Below, piece by piece: positions 11,141-22,796 of a stretch of DNA of 64,000 nucleotides. Source of the DNA: Stachybotrys elegans (Eukaryota; Ascomycota; Sordariomycetes; Hypocreales; Stachybotryaceae); NCBI GenBank assembly GCA_020746835.1, contig JAGPNK010000003.1:1550001-1614000 (forward strand). The letters run 5' to 3'. The position numbers and the translations under genes are program-made. The notes beneath the pieces are model-generated. The model ran no database searches. It was not told where the DNA came from and saw only the letters and a program-made list of their open reading frames with translations. How positions within the stretch are numbered: the stretch's first letter is position 1; every line of letters starts with the position of its first letter.

Positions 11141-13042
11141 TCACATACTCAACCGTAACAAGCTCTTCTCCATCTCATCGAGCGCTATCACAATAAAATT
11201 AGACCCTCGGGAGCGAACCTTTAACCTCCAGTGGAAGTCATCTAGCTTCTGCTTAAACGCCACGGCCTCCTCGTCGCTCGCGCTCGTAATCGACAGCGTC
11301 GCGGCAAACACCCCAATGAGCGCCAGGCTCTTTGGCGCCGCGAACCACCAGAAGCTCTGCAGGTGCTCCGGGCGCAGCTTTTCCACGAATGCCATGGCGT
11401 GCTCCAGCCTCGTCTGCGCAGCGTCGCGGCAGATGCTCCGCAGGTGCTCCGAGATGTCGCCCCCCAGGCGTCGGACGATCTGGCGGTGTATCATGATCTC
11501 GGTGGCGTAGTAGGATAGATGGAGGTATCCGTTGGAGCACAGCTTTCGGGTCCTCACGTCGTCCATTCCCAGCTCGGGCGGGAGGGTACTTGCCCAGTGC
11601 TTGAGGCGCAGCGCGATGGGCTTTACCTGCTCCAACAGCCCAAGTACCGCTTCGGAGCTCGTGCTCTGCTCGTACGAGTCTTGGCTTGGTGTGTACAGAG
11701 TCGAGTGCGCTTCGGACATAATCTCCGTCAGCCTCGCCAGGTGCATGAATAGAGATCGCCCCTTCTCGACCTCGGTGCTGCCCTCTGCGTCATCCTCATC
11801 AGCCGCTGATTCCGGAAAGTCACTCGCTTCAAGATGCGGCGCACGCCAGTGGAGCGGCGAGATGTGAGAAGGCCGACCGTGGATCAATGCGCCCCATTTG
11901 TCCTGCATAAAGACAGCCCACGTCAGGCGGCGGCGAACACCCTTCTCCCACTCGGGTATGTCCCACGGCGAGCAGTCGACGTGCAGGCCAAGCTCCTCGG
12001 ACAGGGCGACCATCTGGCTGCTCAGAATCCACGAGTCGCCGCCCGAGCGCTGGAGCAGCAGCAGGCCGGCCTGCACCGCGGAGAGCTTGGGCTGTTCCAT
12101 GGCTGCGTTGAGGGTCCGCGTCGCGATGGCCACTAAGCGGTCCACGGGCGGTTTCTCCTTGGATGTCAAGGCAGGGTCGTACTCCCACCAGTCCGTGGCG
12201 AGGGCGTATACGGCGGCGAGGAGAGGTGGCGAGAACTCCCGGTAGCTTCGCTGGTACTTTTCGAGCCAGACGCCTTTGTGAAGGATGGGGTACGTTGGAT
12301 GGACGATGCGGAAGTATAGCGCAACAAGGGCCGGCCCATACGGGTGTACCAGAGCCTCGATGCTGTCGAGAATGTCCTTGTCCTCGTCTGAAGAATGATC
12401 CGCACGCAGGACAAACACTGTAGAGGAATCCATCCGCCGATACGATGTGAGCTCCTCCTGGGAAGCACCTGGCGCCGTCGGCTGGTGGTTGAGCAGACGA
12501 GGCTCCTGCAGCGAGCTGGGGCCTACGTACAAGGCGTGCGTCGTCTTGTGTAGACCCAGCGTCCTGTTGAGCAGCGAGGTTGGCGACGCCGGCGACACCA
12601 ACGCGTTGTCGAAAGGGTCACCGCCCTGCGACGCTCTATCGCCATTGCTAGCCGAACCCTCTCTCCTGCTATTCGATTGATCTTCCTCTCTCTGGGTAGA
12701 CGTCGGATCGGTTGCGCTGGCGTCGTTCTGGCGTCGCTGGCGTCTCCGTTGCTGCGGCCCTTCGACGAAGGTACATGGCCGCCGATGGAAGGTGCACAGA
12801 AAGCACTTGTCGCTGCCGGGCTCTCGTGCGCATCGCAGCTTGCGCCTCCGGCAGGTATCGCACGGGCGCTGCGAGTCGGGAGCGTTTCGCGACGAGGACG
12901 TGGAGGAGGAGGACGCAGCGGCCGCCGTAGTCGGCTGTTGAGCAGCAGCGCGCGGGTTCTCGGGAGGGTTGTTGGATGGAGTGGGTAGACTTGGCGTGTC
13001 TTCGCCTATTGTGTGGACAGCATTGTCGTGCAAAGCGCTCAT
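11141..13042 (-). CDS. C6 transcription factor with TamA/DAL81-like zinc cluster
   Basis: Nuclear regulator of 633 residues in one exon. The frame extends 71 codons further upstream (to 13255), but I prefer the Met at 13042 because the extra segment looks like untranslated sequence. After a Ser/Thr/Ala-rich, low-complexity N-terminus comes the zinc cluster: C-D-T-C-R-R-R-K-L-R-C, a loop of eight residues, then C-F-L-C-T-F-H-R-R-P-C-T-F, i.e. C-x2-C-x6-C-x8-C-x2-C-x6-C, followed by an Arg/Gln-rich tract. The long loop and the C-x-L-C-x-F-H signature are, from memory, those of the TamA/DAL81 group, known co-regulators of nitrogen catabolic genes. The fungal_trans-type middle domain runs from about residue 230 on, with G-x-Y-L-H-L-S-Y-Y near residue 530. 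It sits 297 bp downstream of the urea amidolyase gene, on the same strand, so a role in urea control is plausible but inferred. Confidence 0.85.
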   Translation of the reverse strand: MSALHDNAVHTIGEDTPSLPTPSNNPPENPRAAAQQPTTAAAASSSSTSSSRNAPDSQRPCDTCRRRKLRCAREPGSDKCFLCTFHRRPCTFVEGPQQRRRQRRQNDASATDPTSTQREEDQSNSRREGSASNGDRASQGGDPFDNALVSPASPTSLLNRTLGLHKTTHALYVGPSSLQEPRLLNHQPTAPGASQEELTSYRRMDSSTVFVLRADHSSDEDKDILDSIEALVHPYGPALVALYFRIVHPTYPILHKGVWLEKYQRSYREFSPPLLAAVYALATDWWEYDPALTSKEKPPVDRLVAIATRTLNAAMEQPKLSAVQAGLLLLQRSGGDSWILSSQMVALSEELGLHVDCSPWDIPEWEKGVRRRLTWAVFMQDKWGALIHGRPSHISPLHWRAPHLEASDFPESAADEDDAEGSTEVEKGRSLFMHLARLTEIMSEAHSTLYTPSQDSYEQSTSSEAVLGLLEQVKPIALRLKHWASTLPPELGMDDVRTRKLCSNGYLHLSYYATEIMIHRQIVRRLGGDISEHLRSICRDAAQTRLEHAMAFVEKLRPEHLQSFWWFAAPKSLALIGVFAATLSITSASDEEAVAFKQKLDDFHWRLKVRSRGSNFIVIALDEMEKSLLRLSM

Positions 13043-13338
13043 GGTTCGAGACGGGCGGTTGGTTGGGGACGGGCTGGTAGCAAGCTGCACGACCGCCCCA
13101 CGGCCCGCAAGTTCATCATAACTCGGGAGGAAGTGTGGGGAAGAGTTGAAGATTGTTCGCGCGACGTGGGGGAGGCAGAAGATGAGTTGTTGCAATTCAA
13201 GCGCACGCCCGGCCCGACTATCGAGCCGTGATGGCTTCATCGCATCACAGATCAAATATGGAGCGATAATATTCTTTACAAGTCATTTCATATATACATC
13301 TGTATATGTGTGTGCACAGCCAATACATCTGGCACATC

Positions 13339-16300
13339 TCACGACGGAGCAATAATGAAAAGATCATCCATGGCATCGACAATGCTTCCTGCCGTCGCAC
13401 AAACCTTGACACATCGCCCCCGGACCGGCGATTGAATCTTCATCTCCATCTTATTCGCCTCGATCCACGCCTACAGCTAGTCAGTCTTGGTTGCGGCATC
13501 TCCACTGTCGGAGAAACTTACCAGCACATCCCCCACCTCGACATCTTGGCCTTCCTTGACCTCAACGCGGAAGCATCGCCCTGGGATGTTGGCTTTCACC
13601 TTCTCCGCGTCAGGGAAATCATCTGCTCGGGGTCCGGGTGCAGCAGAGTCAGGCTTGGCCTCATATGGTTTCATCAACTCGCCGTAGAAGGGCGCATTCT
13701 GTACCGCTTGTACCTGTCGTTGCAGTGCGCCCTGGATCTCTTTGCTTCTTTCCACCAGCCATCCCTCGTACTCGTCTAGGTTAAGTGTGTCCTCCTCATA
13801 TGACATGAGGTCATGCCACGTACCAGAAGCGATGGCATTGTCGAGTGCCTCCTCGGATACCGCGTAGAAAGAAATCCGATCAATCAGTCTGAAAGCCCAA
13901 GCTGGCTCTCCTGACCCGCCAGCAATCCGTCCTGCGTCCCAGATGGGGGTAGTCCTGCCCACAAGCTGGTATCCGCCCGGGGAGTCTGTAGCGTATATGC
14001 ACATGTACTGCCCGCCAATACCGACAGAGTTTCGAGGCGTATACGACCGCGAGGGGTTGTACTTGGTGCCAAAGAGCCGATTTCGCGGATCCAGAGGCAC
14101 TGCGCAGGGTGATCCCAGATAGACGTCACCTAGCCCAAGAACTAAGAAATCACCACCTTCCAATGTCTGCTGGACGGCCTCGGGCCCGCAGTTGGGGAAG
14201 TTGAGCTGTCGCAGGAACTCTACGTTGTTTGGAAGGTACGGCGCTGTGCTGCGAATTGTGGCGATGTATCGGTCCACGGCTGCCTGGCTGACTCTGTCAT
14301 CAAAGGCAAAGGGCAGCCTGACTCGTCGAGATGGGAGCACACTGGGAAGGCCATGTTTCACAGCCTCTACCCGCTGCCTCAAATCTTCGATGGCTTCTCT
14401 GTGGTTCAGGCAGGCACCGTACAAGACAAGCAGGGTGCGGACGCCCGGAACCAGCTCTTCGACTTTGGGTATTGGCGATGTCTCATGTTGCTGGATGATT
14501 GCCACGATCCGGAAGGTTTGCCTCAGGTTGAATCCATCATGCTGTCCAAATTCGAGCAAAAGCGCCCTGTCGCCAAATGGTCGACACAAGACTGCATCCT
14601 CTCCATCAGCAAGTGCGACCATCTCAGCGGATAGGTAATCTTGTGCTGCAGTGCTGGACAGATCAGATAAAGATTGCACCGCAGGTACCGAAAGGTCTTC
14701 TACGGCTCGACTCAAGGCGACTGACTGGTCAAGCGCCCAACTGCGTCGTACCGGCACCAGCTGGATCCTGTCGCCTGCTCGCATTTGTCCAAACTTCCAC
14801 ATATCAGCCGTGATGACAGTGGCGAACACGACGAACCCGCCGAGACTGGGTCCGTCTCCTGTCAACACCACTGCCTCGTCTCCGGTGAAGCTGATGCTGC
14901 CGATCGTGTATGGGCTGTCATGGATGTTCGACGGGTGTAAGCCGGCGCTCCCACCGTCGGCGCGTGCCCATGATGGCTTGGGGCCCTTGAGGCGGATTCC
15001 CGAGCGATTACTGTTGTAGTGTACAGTCCAGTATTCGGTAAAAAGTCTGGCGTAGCTCTCCGGGGTAAAGAAGTCGGGAGACCCGTGCGGGCCAGGCATG
15101 ACGGCAATTTGCCATTGGGGCTCATCGCCACTGGGGATGGGAAGTCTGGGAAGAATAGCCGATGAAGGAGTCGTGGACTCGCTGCTGTGATGTTCCAAAC
15201 GCAAGAGGTCTCCACATTGCAGGGCGCGGCCATTGTGGCCTCCAAACTGCCCCAATGGAAATGTAGATCGGCTACCCAGAACCTCGGGCACGCGAAGGCC
15301 GCCTTGAAAGGCAATGTAGGATCGACACCCGGAGGATGATTGACCTACAGACAGCGATTCACCCTTTCTAATGTGAATGGTCTTGGTAGAGTCGACTATG
15401 CGCCCGTCAACGGTCACGTCTGCCACAGCCCCAGCTACAGCAACAAGACTATCGCAGTGGAAGAGTAAAGTAGGCCCCTGGAGGGTGCATTCAAGCCCCG
15501 CGGCACTTACGTGGTTGCCAACGAGCCTGTTCGCCAATCCAAGGGAGTAGCTATCCAAGGGGCCTGAAGGAGGGATTCCGACCTGCCAGTAGCCAATCCG
15601 GCCAGCACAGCTTTGAACTGTGGTTCCCGGTCCGGGTTCGAGGACCTCTATGGCCGCAGTCTGGTGATGAAAGGTGTCCAAGGTCTTGGTGGTGAACTCT
15701 CCAGACTGGAATTCTTCGGATACAATGATTTCAGCTAGGTATTCCAGGTTTGTCTCGACCCCAGTGATGGACGTCGATTGTAAACCCTCCTTCAACTTTG
15801 AGATGGCTTCACTTCTCGAGCTGCCTGTGGCGATAATCTTCGCAATCAGCGGGTCGTACGAAGACGACAGCTCGGTTCCAGGCCGAACCCACGTATCAAC
15901 GCGGACTTCAGTCGGGAATTTAACGTCGATGAGTTTGCCAGAAGACGGACGAAAGTTCTGCAGGGGTGACTCGGCGTACAAGCGTACCTCGATGGAGAAC
16001 TTGTCATCTGAATCACGCAACTGGAGCTCACGGATATCACCCTCGTCTCCGGCGATCTGGACCATCCACTGGACCAGATCTAGCCCCATCATTTCTTCCG
16101 TCACTGGGTGCTCAACTTGCAGGCGCGTATTCATCTCAAGAAAGAAGAAGTCGGCCCGGTCAATATCGTAGATGAACTCTACCGTGCCGACATTACGGTA
16201 GTTGACAGCTGTGGCAAGATCAATAGCTGCCTTGCGCATCTTCTGCCGCACCTCCCGGGGCACAAAGGAGGCGGGACATTCCTCAACGACCTTTTGGTTG

Positions 16301-18921
16301 CGTCGCTGGAGCGAGCAGTCTCTCTCGCCGACCGCGACAACCGATCCTTTTCCATCACCCAGTATCTGGACCTCAATATGGCGAGCTCTCTCGACGAAGC
16401 GCTCGAGGAAGACACCGCTATCGCCAAAATTGGAAGTGGCCAGCCTCTGGACACTCTCGTAGTCCTCCTTGAGGGATTCGGCATTAGGTGACACTCGCAG
16501 ACCAATACCGCCACCGCCTGCGGTACTCTTGACAATGACGGGGAAGCCAATCTTCTGTGCTTCAGCCACTGCCTGCGAGCTATCGCTGAGCAGCGCTGTG
16601 CCGGGAACCGTGGGGACGCCAGCAGCTTGGGCGATATTGCGCGCGCGGTGTTTCAAGCCCATATCGCGCATTTGCTCTGGCGTTGGGCCGATCCAAGTCA
16701 GGCCTGACGCCTCAACCTGGCTAGCAAAGGCAGCATTCTCGGCGAGGAATCCGTAGCCTGGTATGACCGCGTCCGCACCGGCCTTCTTGGCGATGTCTAA
16801 TATTTGACTGGCAGATAGGTACGTCTCTCCCACCGTCTTGCCAGTCAGTGGGAAAGCTATGTCAGCAATTCGGACATGCTCGGCCGCGGCATCGAGGGTG
16901 GAGTAGATGGCGATAGACTTGATTCCCATCTGCTGCAGTGTCTGGATGATGCGAACCGCTATCTCCCCCCTATTAGCGATCAGAACCGACTTGACTGGCC
17001 GCGGCGAAGATTCGGGTGCCGGAAGGCAACTCTCTGCCTGCGCGGCCGATTTTTGGGGAGACTCGGCCGCCATGTATCTTCGCCAACCTCCATAATGTGT
17101 GATGTCGACCGCAGTCTCCAACCCGACGGGCTCACAAATGAAACCACAGACCCATGCACCCGACACGAGCTCCACAGAGCCCAGCCCTAGCGGGCTTGGG
17201 ATGGTGCTGAAGAAACTCGCAAATTCGGACGTTGGCAGCTGCCAAACTTCCACCTCTATAGACTCTCCCGCGAGATGCTGTCCGGCACGCTGCAGACCGG
17301 GCTTCCGAACAGCGCCGCCTTCAGAAGCCAGAGCAAAGAGTCGGTAGTGCGGCGCCGTCTTGGTGGCTTCTAGAAAAGCCGCTCCCCGCGAAATCAGATC
17401 CTTATTGAGTGGGAACCCGCGCAGGTGGGCTCCAACAACAGCGATGGGCACTGTTTGAGCAAGAGGATTGTTATCCGTGAGGCGGCTGACTTTGCCCTCG
17501 GATTCTTGGTATAGAGCGCTTGTAGCACCCAAACGCCTCTTGATAGCTGGGCGAATCAGCTTGGCTAGGGCTATCAGTTTGCTTTCTTGCCAAGCCGTAG
17601 AAATGAGCGTGACGCCAAAGGGTAGGCCCTTGGGGCAGAGGTCGGTGGGGATGGACAGAGCTGACCAGTCCATGAAGTTGACAAAGTTGGTATAAGTGCC
17701 CAGAAGCGAGTTCTGGCCGACGGGATCACGAGCGACGTCCTGGAGCAGCGGGAAAGTGGGCGCCGTCGGCACGAGAACGGCGTGAAACCTGGCATACTCT
17801 TGGCTTATCTTCTCGGTCAGGCGTTGGCGCCGATATTGCGCTTCAAACAGGTCGGCGGCACTGAAGTTTTGCGCCTTGAGAATGATGCCGCGAACCGTCG
17901 GGTCCATCTCTGCGCTGCTCTTCTCGATAAAGGAGCGGATGGCAGCGTATCGTTCCGCCACCCAGGGTCCCTCGTAGAGCAGGCTTGCGAGCTCGAAAAG
18001 GTCTGAGAAGTCGACGGGCTCCAAGGTGACGCCCGCAGCTCGCACGCTGGTGAGTGCGGCCTCGTAGGCAGCTTTCCTCTCTGCATTTCCAAACCATTCC
18101 GGATCTTTGCATATGGCAAAGGTGAGGGACGAGGGTGGGAGGGTTGGCTCAGGAAGGAGAGTAGGGAGCGGCCGTGGCCGTGAGTAGGGGTCTGCTGAAT
18201 CGTAGCCCTCGGCGATGGAGAGAACCTGATGAGCATCGCTGATGGTCAGGGCAAAGATGGAGACGCAGTCCAGCGTGCGGCAGGCAGGTAACACGCCGGC
18301 GGTGCTGATGGCACCTCTAGTTGGCTTCAAGCCGACAATGTTGTTCAGGCCCGCCGGCACCCTCCCGGAGCCGGCGGTATCGGTTCCCAGAGAGAAAGGC
18401 ACGGTACCGCGGGCGACAACGACGGCGCTGCCTGAGCTCGATCCGCCACTGACACGCTGGGGGTCGAAGCTGTTTGGCACAGCGCCGTGGGGGGAGCGTG
18501 TGCCGACGAGGCCAGTAGCGAACTGGTCGAGGTTGGTCTTGCCGATCAATATGGCGCCGGCGGCCTTGAGGCGTGCAATGACGGTGGCATCGGCCGTGGC
18601 AGGGCCGTCAGGAAATGCCGGGCATGCCGCGGTGGTAGGAAACCCAACGGCATCAATGTTGTCCTTGGCGGCGAAGGGAACGCCAAACAGGGGGAGGGGA
18701 GCGCCGTTGTTCTTTGCGGCCACGACAGCCTCCCATTGCTGGCGGATATCATCTTGGTCTGCCAGGGCGATCCAGGCATTGGATTTGGTGTTGCGCTCTG
18801 TATCCAGCAGTGACAGGAGGCGCTCCAAGCCTTGGCCAACGAGGTTGGCTTCTACCCACTCTGGTATGGTCAATGGAAGCACATTGTGGACTTGTATTGG
18901 ATCTTCATTTGAAGAAGACAT
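13339..18921 (-). CDS. DUR1,2: Urea amidolyase: allophanate hydrolase fused to urea carboxylase
   Basis: Cytosolic, urease-independent urea breakdown: biotin- and ATP-dependent carboxylation of urea to allophanate, then hydrolysis to ammonia and CO2. Exon 1 is 13522-18921, intron 13471-13521 (51 nt, GTAAGT...CTGTAG), exon 2 is 13339-13470; the product is 1843 residues, as expected for DUR1,2. Domain order: amidase (K in F-A-A-K-D-N-I, then G-G-S-S-S-G-S-A; Ser-Ser-Lys triad) at 1-470; allophanate hydrolase C-terminal domain to about 615; biotin carboxylase (L-I-A-N-R-G-E-I-A-V-R-I, ATP-grasp loop G-G-G-G-I-G) about 645-1090; KipA-like (G-P-L-D-S-Y-S) about 1130-1430; KipI-like (V-R-T-L-L-V-L-Y-G) to about 1690; C-terminal biotinyl domain. 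The biotin site E-A-N-K-M-E lies in exon 2. An upstream in-frame Met at 19017 would add an Arg/His-rich 32-residue leader; I prefer 18921. Confidence 0.95.
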
Positions 18922-19895
18922 TTCGTGAGAATGATAGCAGCAACGACGAGGGTGCTTCGGCCCGTGTATTTGGAGAGGAGTGGCAAGAGAAGAGAGACGA
19001 GACAGGAGAGCAAGCAAGGCTCCTGGGTCCTTAAAGATGCTCCGGCCTGTCTACCTGCCAGCAGATGAGGAGATGGCCATCGATTAGAAGCAGCCCTAAT
19101 CAGATGAATGAATGCCAATCCGGAAGCCCGTACGCAGCCCGGCGGCCACGGCGTGCCTCTCTCGATGCTCGCGATGCTCTCGATTCCCCATGGCGGTGCA
19201 TGGCGGTGCGGCCCGCCGGGTCCTCCGCCTCAGGCCGGTTGGTCGGTGCATGGCAGCGACTGGGTTGCCGAGCAGGTCGAGGACATTGCCGACGGCCCAT
19301 GCCATGGTGCATGCATAGCTCTATCTGGTGTGGATGCCGCTACCCCAGAGTTGGTTGGAGGGGGGGGGAGATGAAAAAGCTGGCCGCCGGGCTTGTTTGC
19401 TGTGGATCGAAGCTTATCTTGCCTATCTTATCTCGCAGAGGCACCAAGATTTGGGCGCTTCTGGCCTCTCACGTCTCTTCTCATTTGTCATATCGATTCA
19501 ATCACACGCCGCCGGCCGCCCTCAGAAGCCTAACTTGAGTCGCTTATCGATGCTTAATTCGCTTTGGCCATACTCCATATTCATTAGTCAATGGCTGGAC
19601 AATGCCGTCCTCACTGCCCGTGGTAGGGCTGGCCAATCACATTGCCCTCGAGCAACAGATAACACGGATACTTCCTTGTAGATAGAGAGGTGGTAATGGA
19701 AAATATTTGCGTCGTCCGGGATATACAGCCTATGAACGGCATGGCTGGCGCAGGAATGTTGATATATAAAGCGTGGAACTCCCGCTGCCATCGACGCCGC
19801 AAGCTCCCCAGACCGGCCTCAATTCCTGCGCAGCCGCCGTTTTACTATTGTTGGCATCCTCTTCTTTCTCATCACCTCTTATTAGTATCTTCACC
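18922..19895. promoter_or_regulatory. Divergent DUR1,2 / DUR3 promoter with GATA-factor sites
   Basis: The 974-bp region between the two start codons serves both urea genes. GATA-factor (AreA/NIT2-type, HGATAR) matches are at 19413-19418 and 19427-19432 (both CTTATC), 19423-19428 (CTATCT), 19543-19548 (CTTATC), 19657-19662 (AGATAA) and 19680-19685 (AGATAG). The first three fall within 20 bp. A CCAAT pentamer sits at 19633-19637. In fungi such sites mediate derepression of nitrogen catabolic genes when ammonium is scarce, so control by AreA is expected but inferred. A run of nine Gs (19360-19368) is also present. Confidence 0.65.
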
Positions 19896-22375
19896 ATGGC
19901 AGGCGGTGGTGGCCCAGCTTCGGGCGCCGTAGACCCCCCCTCTCCCAAGCCTATGGCTACGGCATCATTCTCGGCCTCGGCTTCTTGTTCGCCCTGGGCA
20001 TGATCCTGACCACTTGGGTTCTCAAGAAGTAAGTTCCTCACTCTACGCAGGTGTTTGAACACTGTCTAACGACCACACAAAGGTACAACAATGAGTCTCA
20101 GACCTCGGAAATGTTCAACACGGCTGGCAGAACCGTCAAGTCTGGCCTCGTCGCTTCCGCGGTCGTCTCGTCCTGGACGTGGGCTGCCACTCTTCTTCAG
20201 TCTTCAGGTGTCGCCTACCGATACGGCGTCTCTGGTCCTTTCTGGGTGAGCCCCGTCCTCTTTCCTGCTTACCAAACAGTCACTTACATACGTCCATAGT
20301 ATGCCTCCGGTGCAACTGTTCAGATCATTCTCTTTGCCACACTGGCGATTGAGCTGAAGAGACGAGCACCGAATGCGCATACTGTTCTCGAGGTCATCCG
20401 CGCGAGATATGGTAAGTCCCCATTCCCAAGGGAGCAGTGTACAACTATTAATATAGCCAAGGCCGCATCACTCACTGCGTCTACATCTGCTTCTGCCTCT
20501 TCACCAACATCCTCGTCACCCTGATGCTTGTGGTCGGAGGTTCGGCCGTCGTAACTTCGCTCACAGGTATGGCGACTGAAGCAGCTTGCTTCCTCATACC
20601 CATCGGAGTCGTCATATATACCATGTTTGGCGGGTGAGTCTGCCTTTCCCACATAAGCTCAACCCGACTAACCTCGTCAACCAGTATCAAAGCCACATTC
20701 CTCACTGATTATGTCCACACTGTCATTATCCTTGTCATTATTCTCATCTTTGCCCTCACTGCCTATGCGACAGGCAGTGAGCTGGGATCGCCTTCTGCCG
20801 TGTACGATCGTCTCGTCGTCGCCTCGGCCGCACACCCCGTTGAAGGAAACGCCCAGGGCTCCTATCTCACCATGCAGTCCAGAGAAGGCGCTATCTTCTT
20901 CGTCATCAACATCGTGGGCAACTTTGGAACAGTCTTTATGGACAACGGTAGGCTTCCTTTGGCTACACAGAGCGCTCAAGTCGCTAATCCCCCCCCCCCT
21001 CAGGATACTACAACAAGGCCATTGCTGCGTCTCCTGTTCACGCTCTTCCCGGATACATCATCGGCGGTCTGGCATGGTTCGCAATTCCCTGGCTGTGCGC
21101 GACCACGATGGGGCTGGCTGCTCTGGCTCTCGAGGGCACGCCTGCTTTCCCGACGTACCCTGACCGAATGCTGCCCGCTGATATCAGCGCCGGCTTGGTG
21201 TTGCCCTATGCCGCTGTCGGACTTCTCGGGCGCTCGGGTGCCATCTGCACACTCATCATGATATTCAGTAAGAGCAGCATGTCGAAGCTTGGTGATGATG
21301 ACGAATGGCTGACACGAATCAGTGGCTGTGACCTCTGCGTTCTCGGCGCAGCTCATCGCCGTCTCGTCCATTGTTACATATGATGTCTACCAGTGAGTGC
21401 CCTTTCTTACCGATGGATATTGTCACCAGAGGACTCACCAAGCTTTTAGGACCTACATCAACCCCTCGGCATCGGGCAAGCGATTGATCACCGTTTCTCA
21501 CACTAGTGTCTGCATCTACGGCCTCATCATGGCTGGTTTCTCGGTCGGGCTTTACCATGCGGGCATCTCCATGGGCTGGCTTTATGTGAGTACTTGTCTG
21601 CAAAATTTGTTGGCAATTCGCCTGTGGCTGACATATCCCGCAGCTGTGGATGGGTGTCATGATCAGCGCTGCCGTTATCCCGGCCACCTTGACGCTGTTC
21701 TGGAGACGCCAGAACTGGATCGCGGCGGCAGGTTCGCCCATCCTCGGCCTCATCTGCGCGCTTATCGCCTGGACCGTGACCTGCTCCCAGGAGTTCGACG
21801 GCGTGCTCTCCATCGACAACCTGGGGTCGAACAACCCGATGCTGGCAGGCAATGTGGTGGCTCTTCTGAGTCCCATCATCTTCGTGCCGGTGCTCACCTT
21901 TGCCTTTGGGGCTGATGACTACAACTGGCTGTCCATGGCAGCCATCAAGCAAGGCGACGACGCAAACACGTCGGCTCTCGAGGGCGACACGGAGACGGGG
22001 AGCGACCGAGGCCAAAACGTCACCCTCGTTGCGCCGGAGCAGGACATGGTCAAGCTCAACAAAGCATCAAGGCTGGCAAAGTGGCTCACCGTCGTCATGG
22101 CCGTCTCGCTGCTGGTTCTCTGGCCCATGCCCATGTATGGATCCGGCTACGTCTTCTCCAAGCCCTTCTTCACGGGCTGGGTGACGGTGGGCATCATCTG
22201 GATCTTCTGTAGCGCGGGCGCCGTCGGTGTCTTCCCGCTGTGGGAGGGCCGCCACAGCATGGTGCGGGTGGCAAAGGGCATCGTTGGTATCAAGACGGGT
22301 GCCGGCGTGACAGAAGCCATCGAGGGCAAGGTGGAGAAGATTCCGCATACTCCAACGGGGAAGGAAAAGGAATAG
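19896..22375 (+). CDS. DUR3: Urea/polyamine active transporter (SSS family), frameshift in N-terminal C7 run
   Basis: Plasma-membrane urea:proton symporter of the sodium:solute symporter family. Nine exons: 19896-20028, 20083-20245, 20300-20411, 20462-20633, 20685-20947, 21004-21267, 21323-21392, 21450-21585, 21644-22375. Hallmarks are [10 protein letters not shown] near the N-terminus, [13 protein letters not shown] in helix 2-3, G-R-I-T-H-C-V-Y and [11 protein letters not shown], with some 14-15 hydrophobic segments. The ATG at 19896 is in a different frame from the first helix: a C7 run (19934-19940) is one base short of what would give [12 protein letters not shown]. No intron or other ATG fixes this. 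Exons sum to 2045 nt, one short of 682 codons (681 residues). The rest is intact, so assembly error is likely. It is divergent from urea amidolyase, which would use the imported urea. Confidence 0.92.
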
Positions 22376-22796
22376 CTGGGACCCAAGGAAAGGGTTGCAT
22401 TGCATGGCAATAAAGCAAAAGTTTAATTCTATTAGGGGCGGTTTCCATGTCATATCATGAGCAGTTAAGGCGATCTTAATCAGGCCTTGTCATTAACAGA
22501 TGATGCCAGGCCACACCGTTTCTACGAGTTACTTTTCTGTCTTTCCTTTTCCTTTTCTTTTCTTTTTTTTTTTTTTCCTACATTGAACGAGAAGGGTTCC
22601 AATTGTTATTAAGGAATTCTTATTTAATGACCGATGCTGCATTTTATGAATACCATGTCATGGTCAACCATGGCAGCACTCTTTCTGGCAGGTTTCAAAC
22701 CAGGGAGGAACTACGGAGACCAATCGCCATCAAGTCGGAAATTCGGGCCTTCAAGAGCCCTTATCGTAATTGCAAGGGAGGGCCAAGAACCCGAGG

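Noticed and set aside
18242..18928. 228-codon plus-strand frame antisense to the amidase domain
   Set aside because: Shadow frame opposite highly conserved amidase coding sequence.
18922..19017. Mitochondrial leader on urea amidolyase from the upstream Met
   Set aside because: The 32-residue extension is basic but contains Pro, Cys and His and is not needed by the family, which is cytosolic; kept only as an alternative start.
6017..22375. Secondary-metabolite gene cluster suggested by two Zn2Cys6 regulators and an MFS pump
   Set aside because: No backbone synthase, terpene cyclase or tailoring oxidase is present; the enzymes nearby are for urea catabolism.
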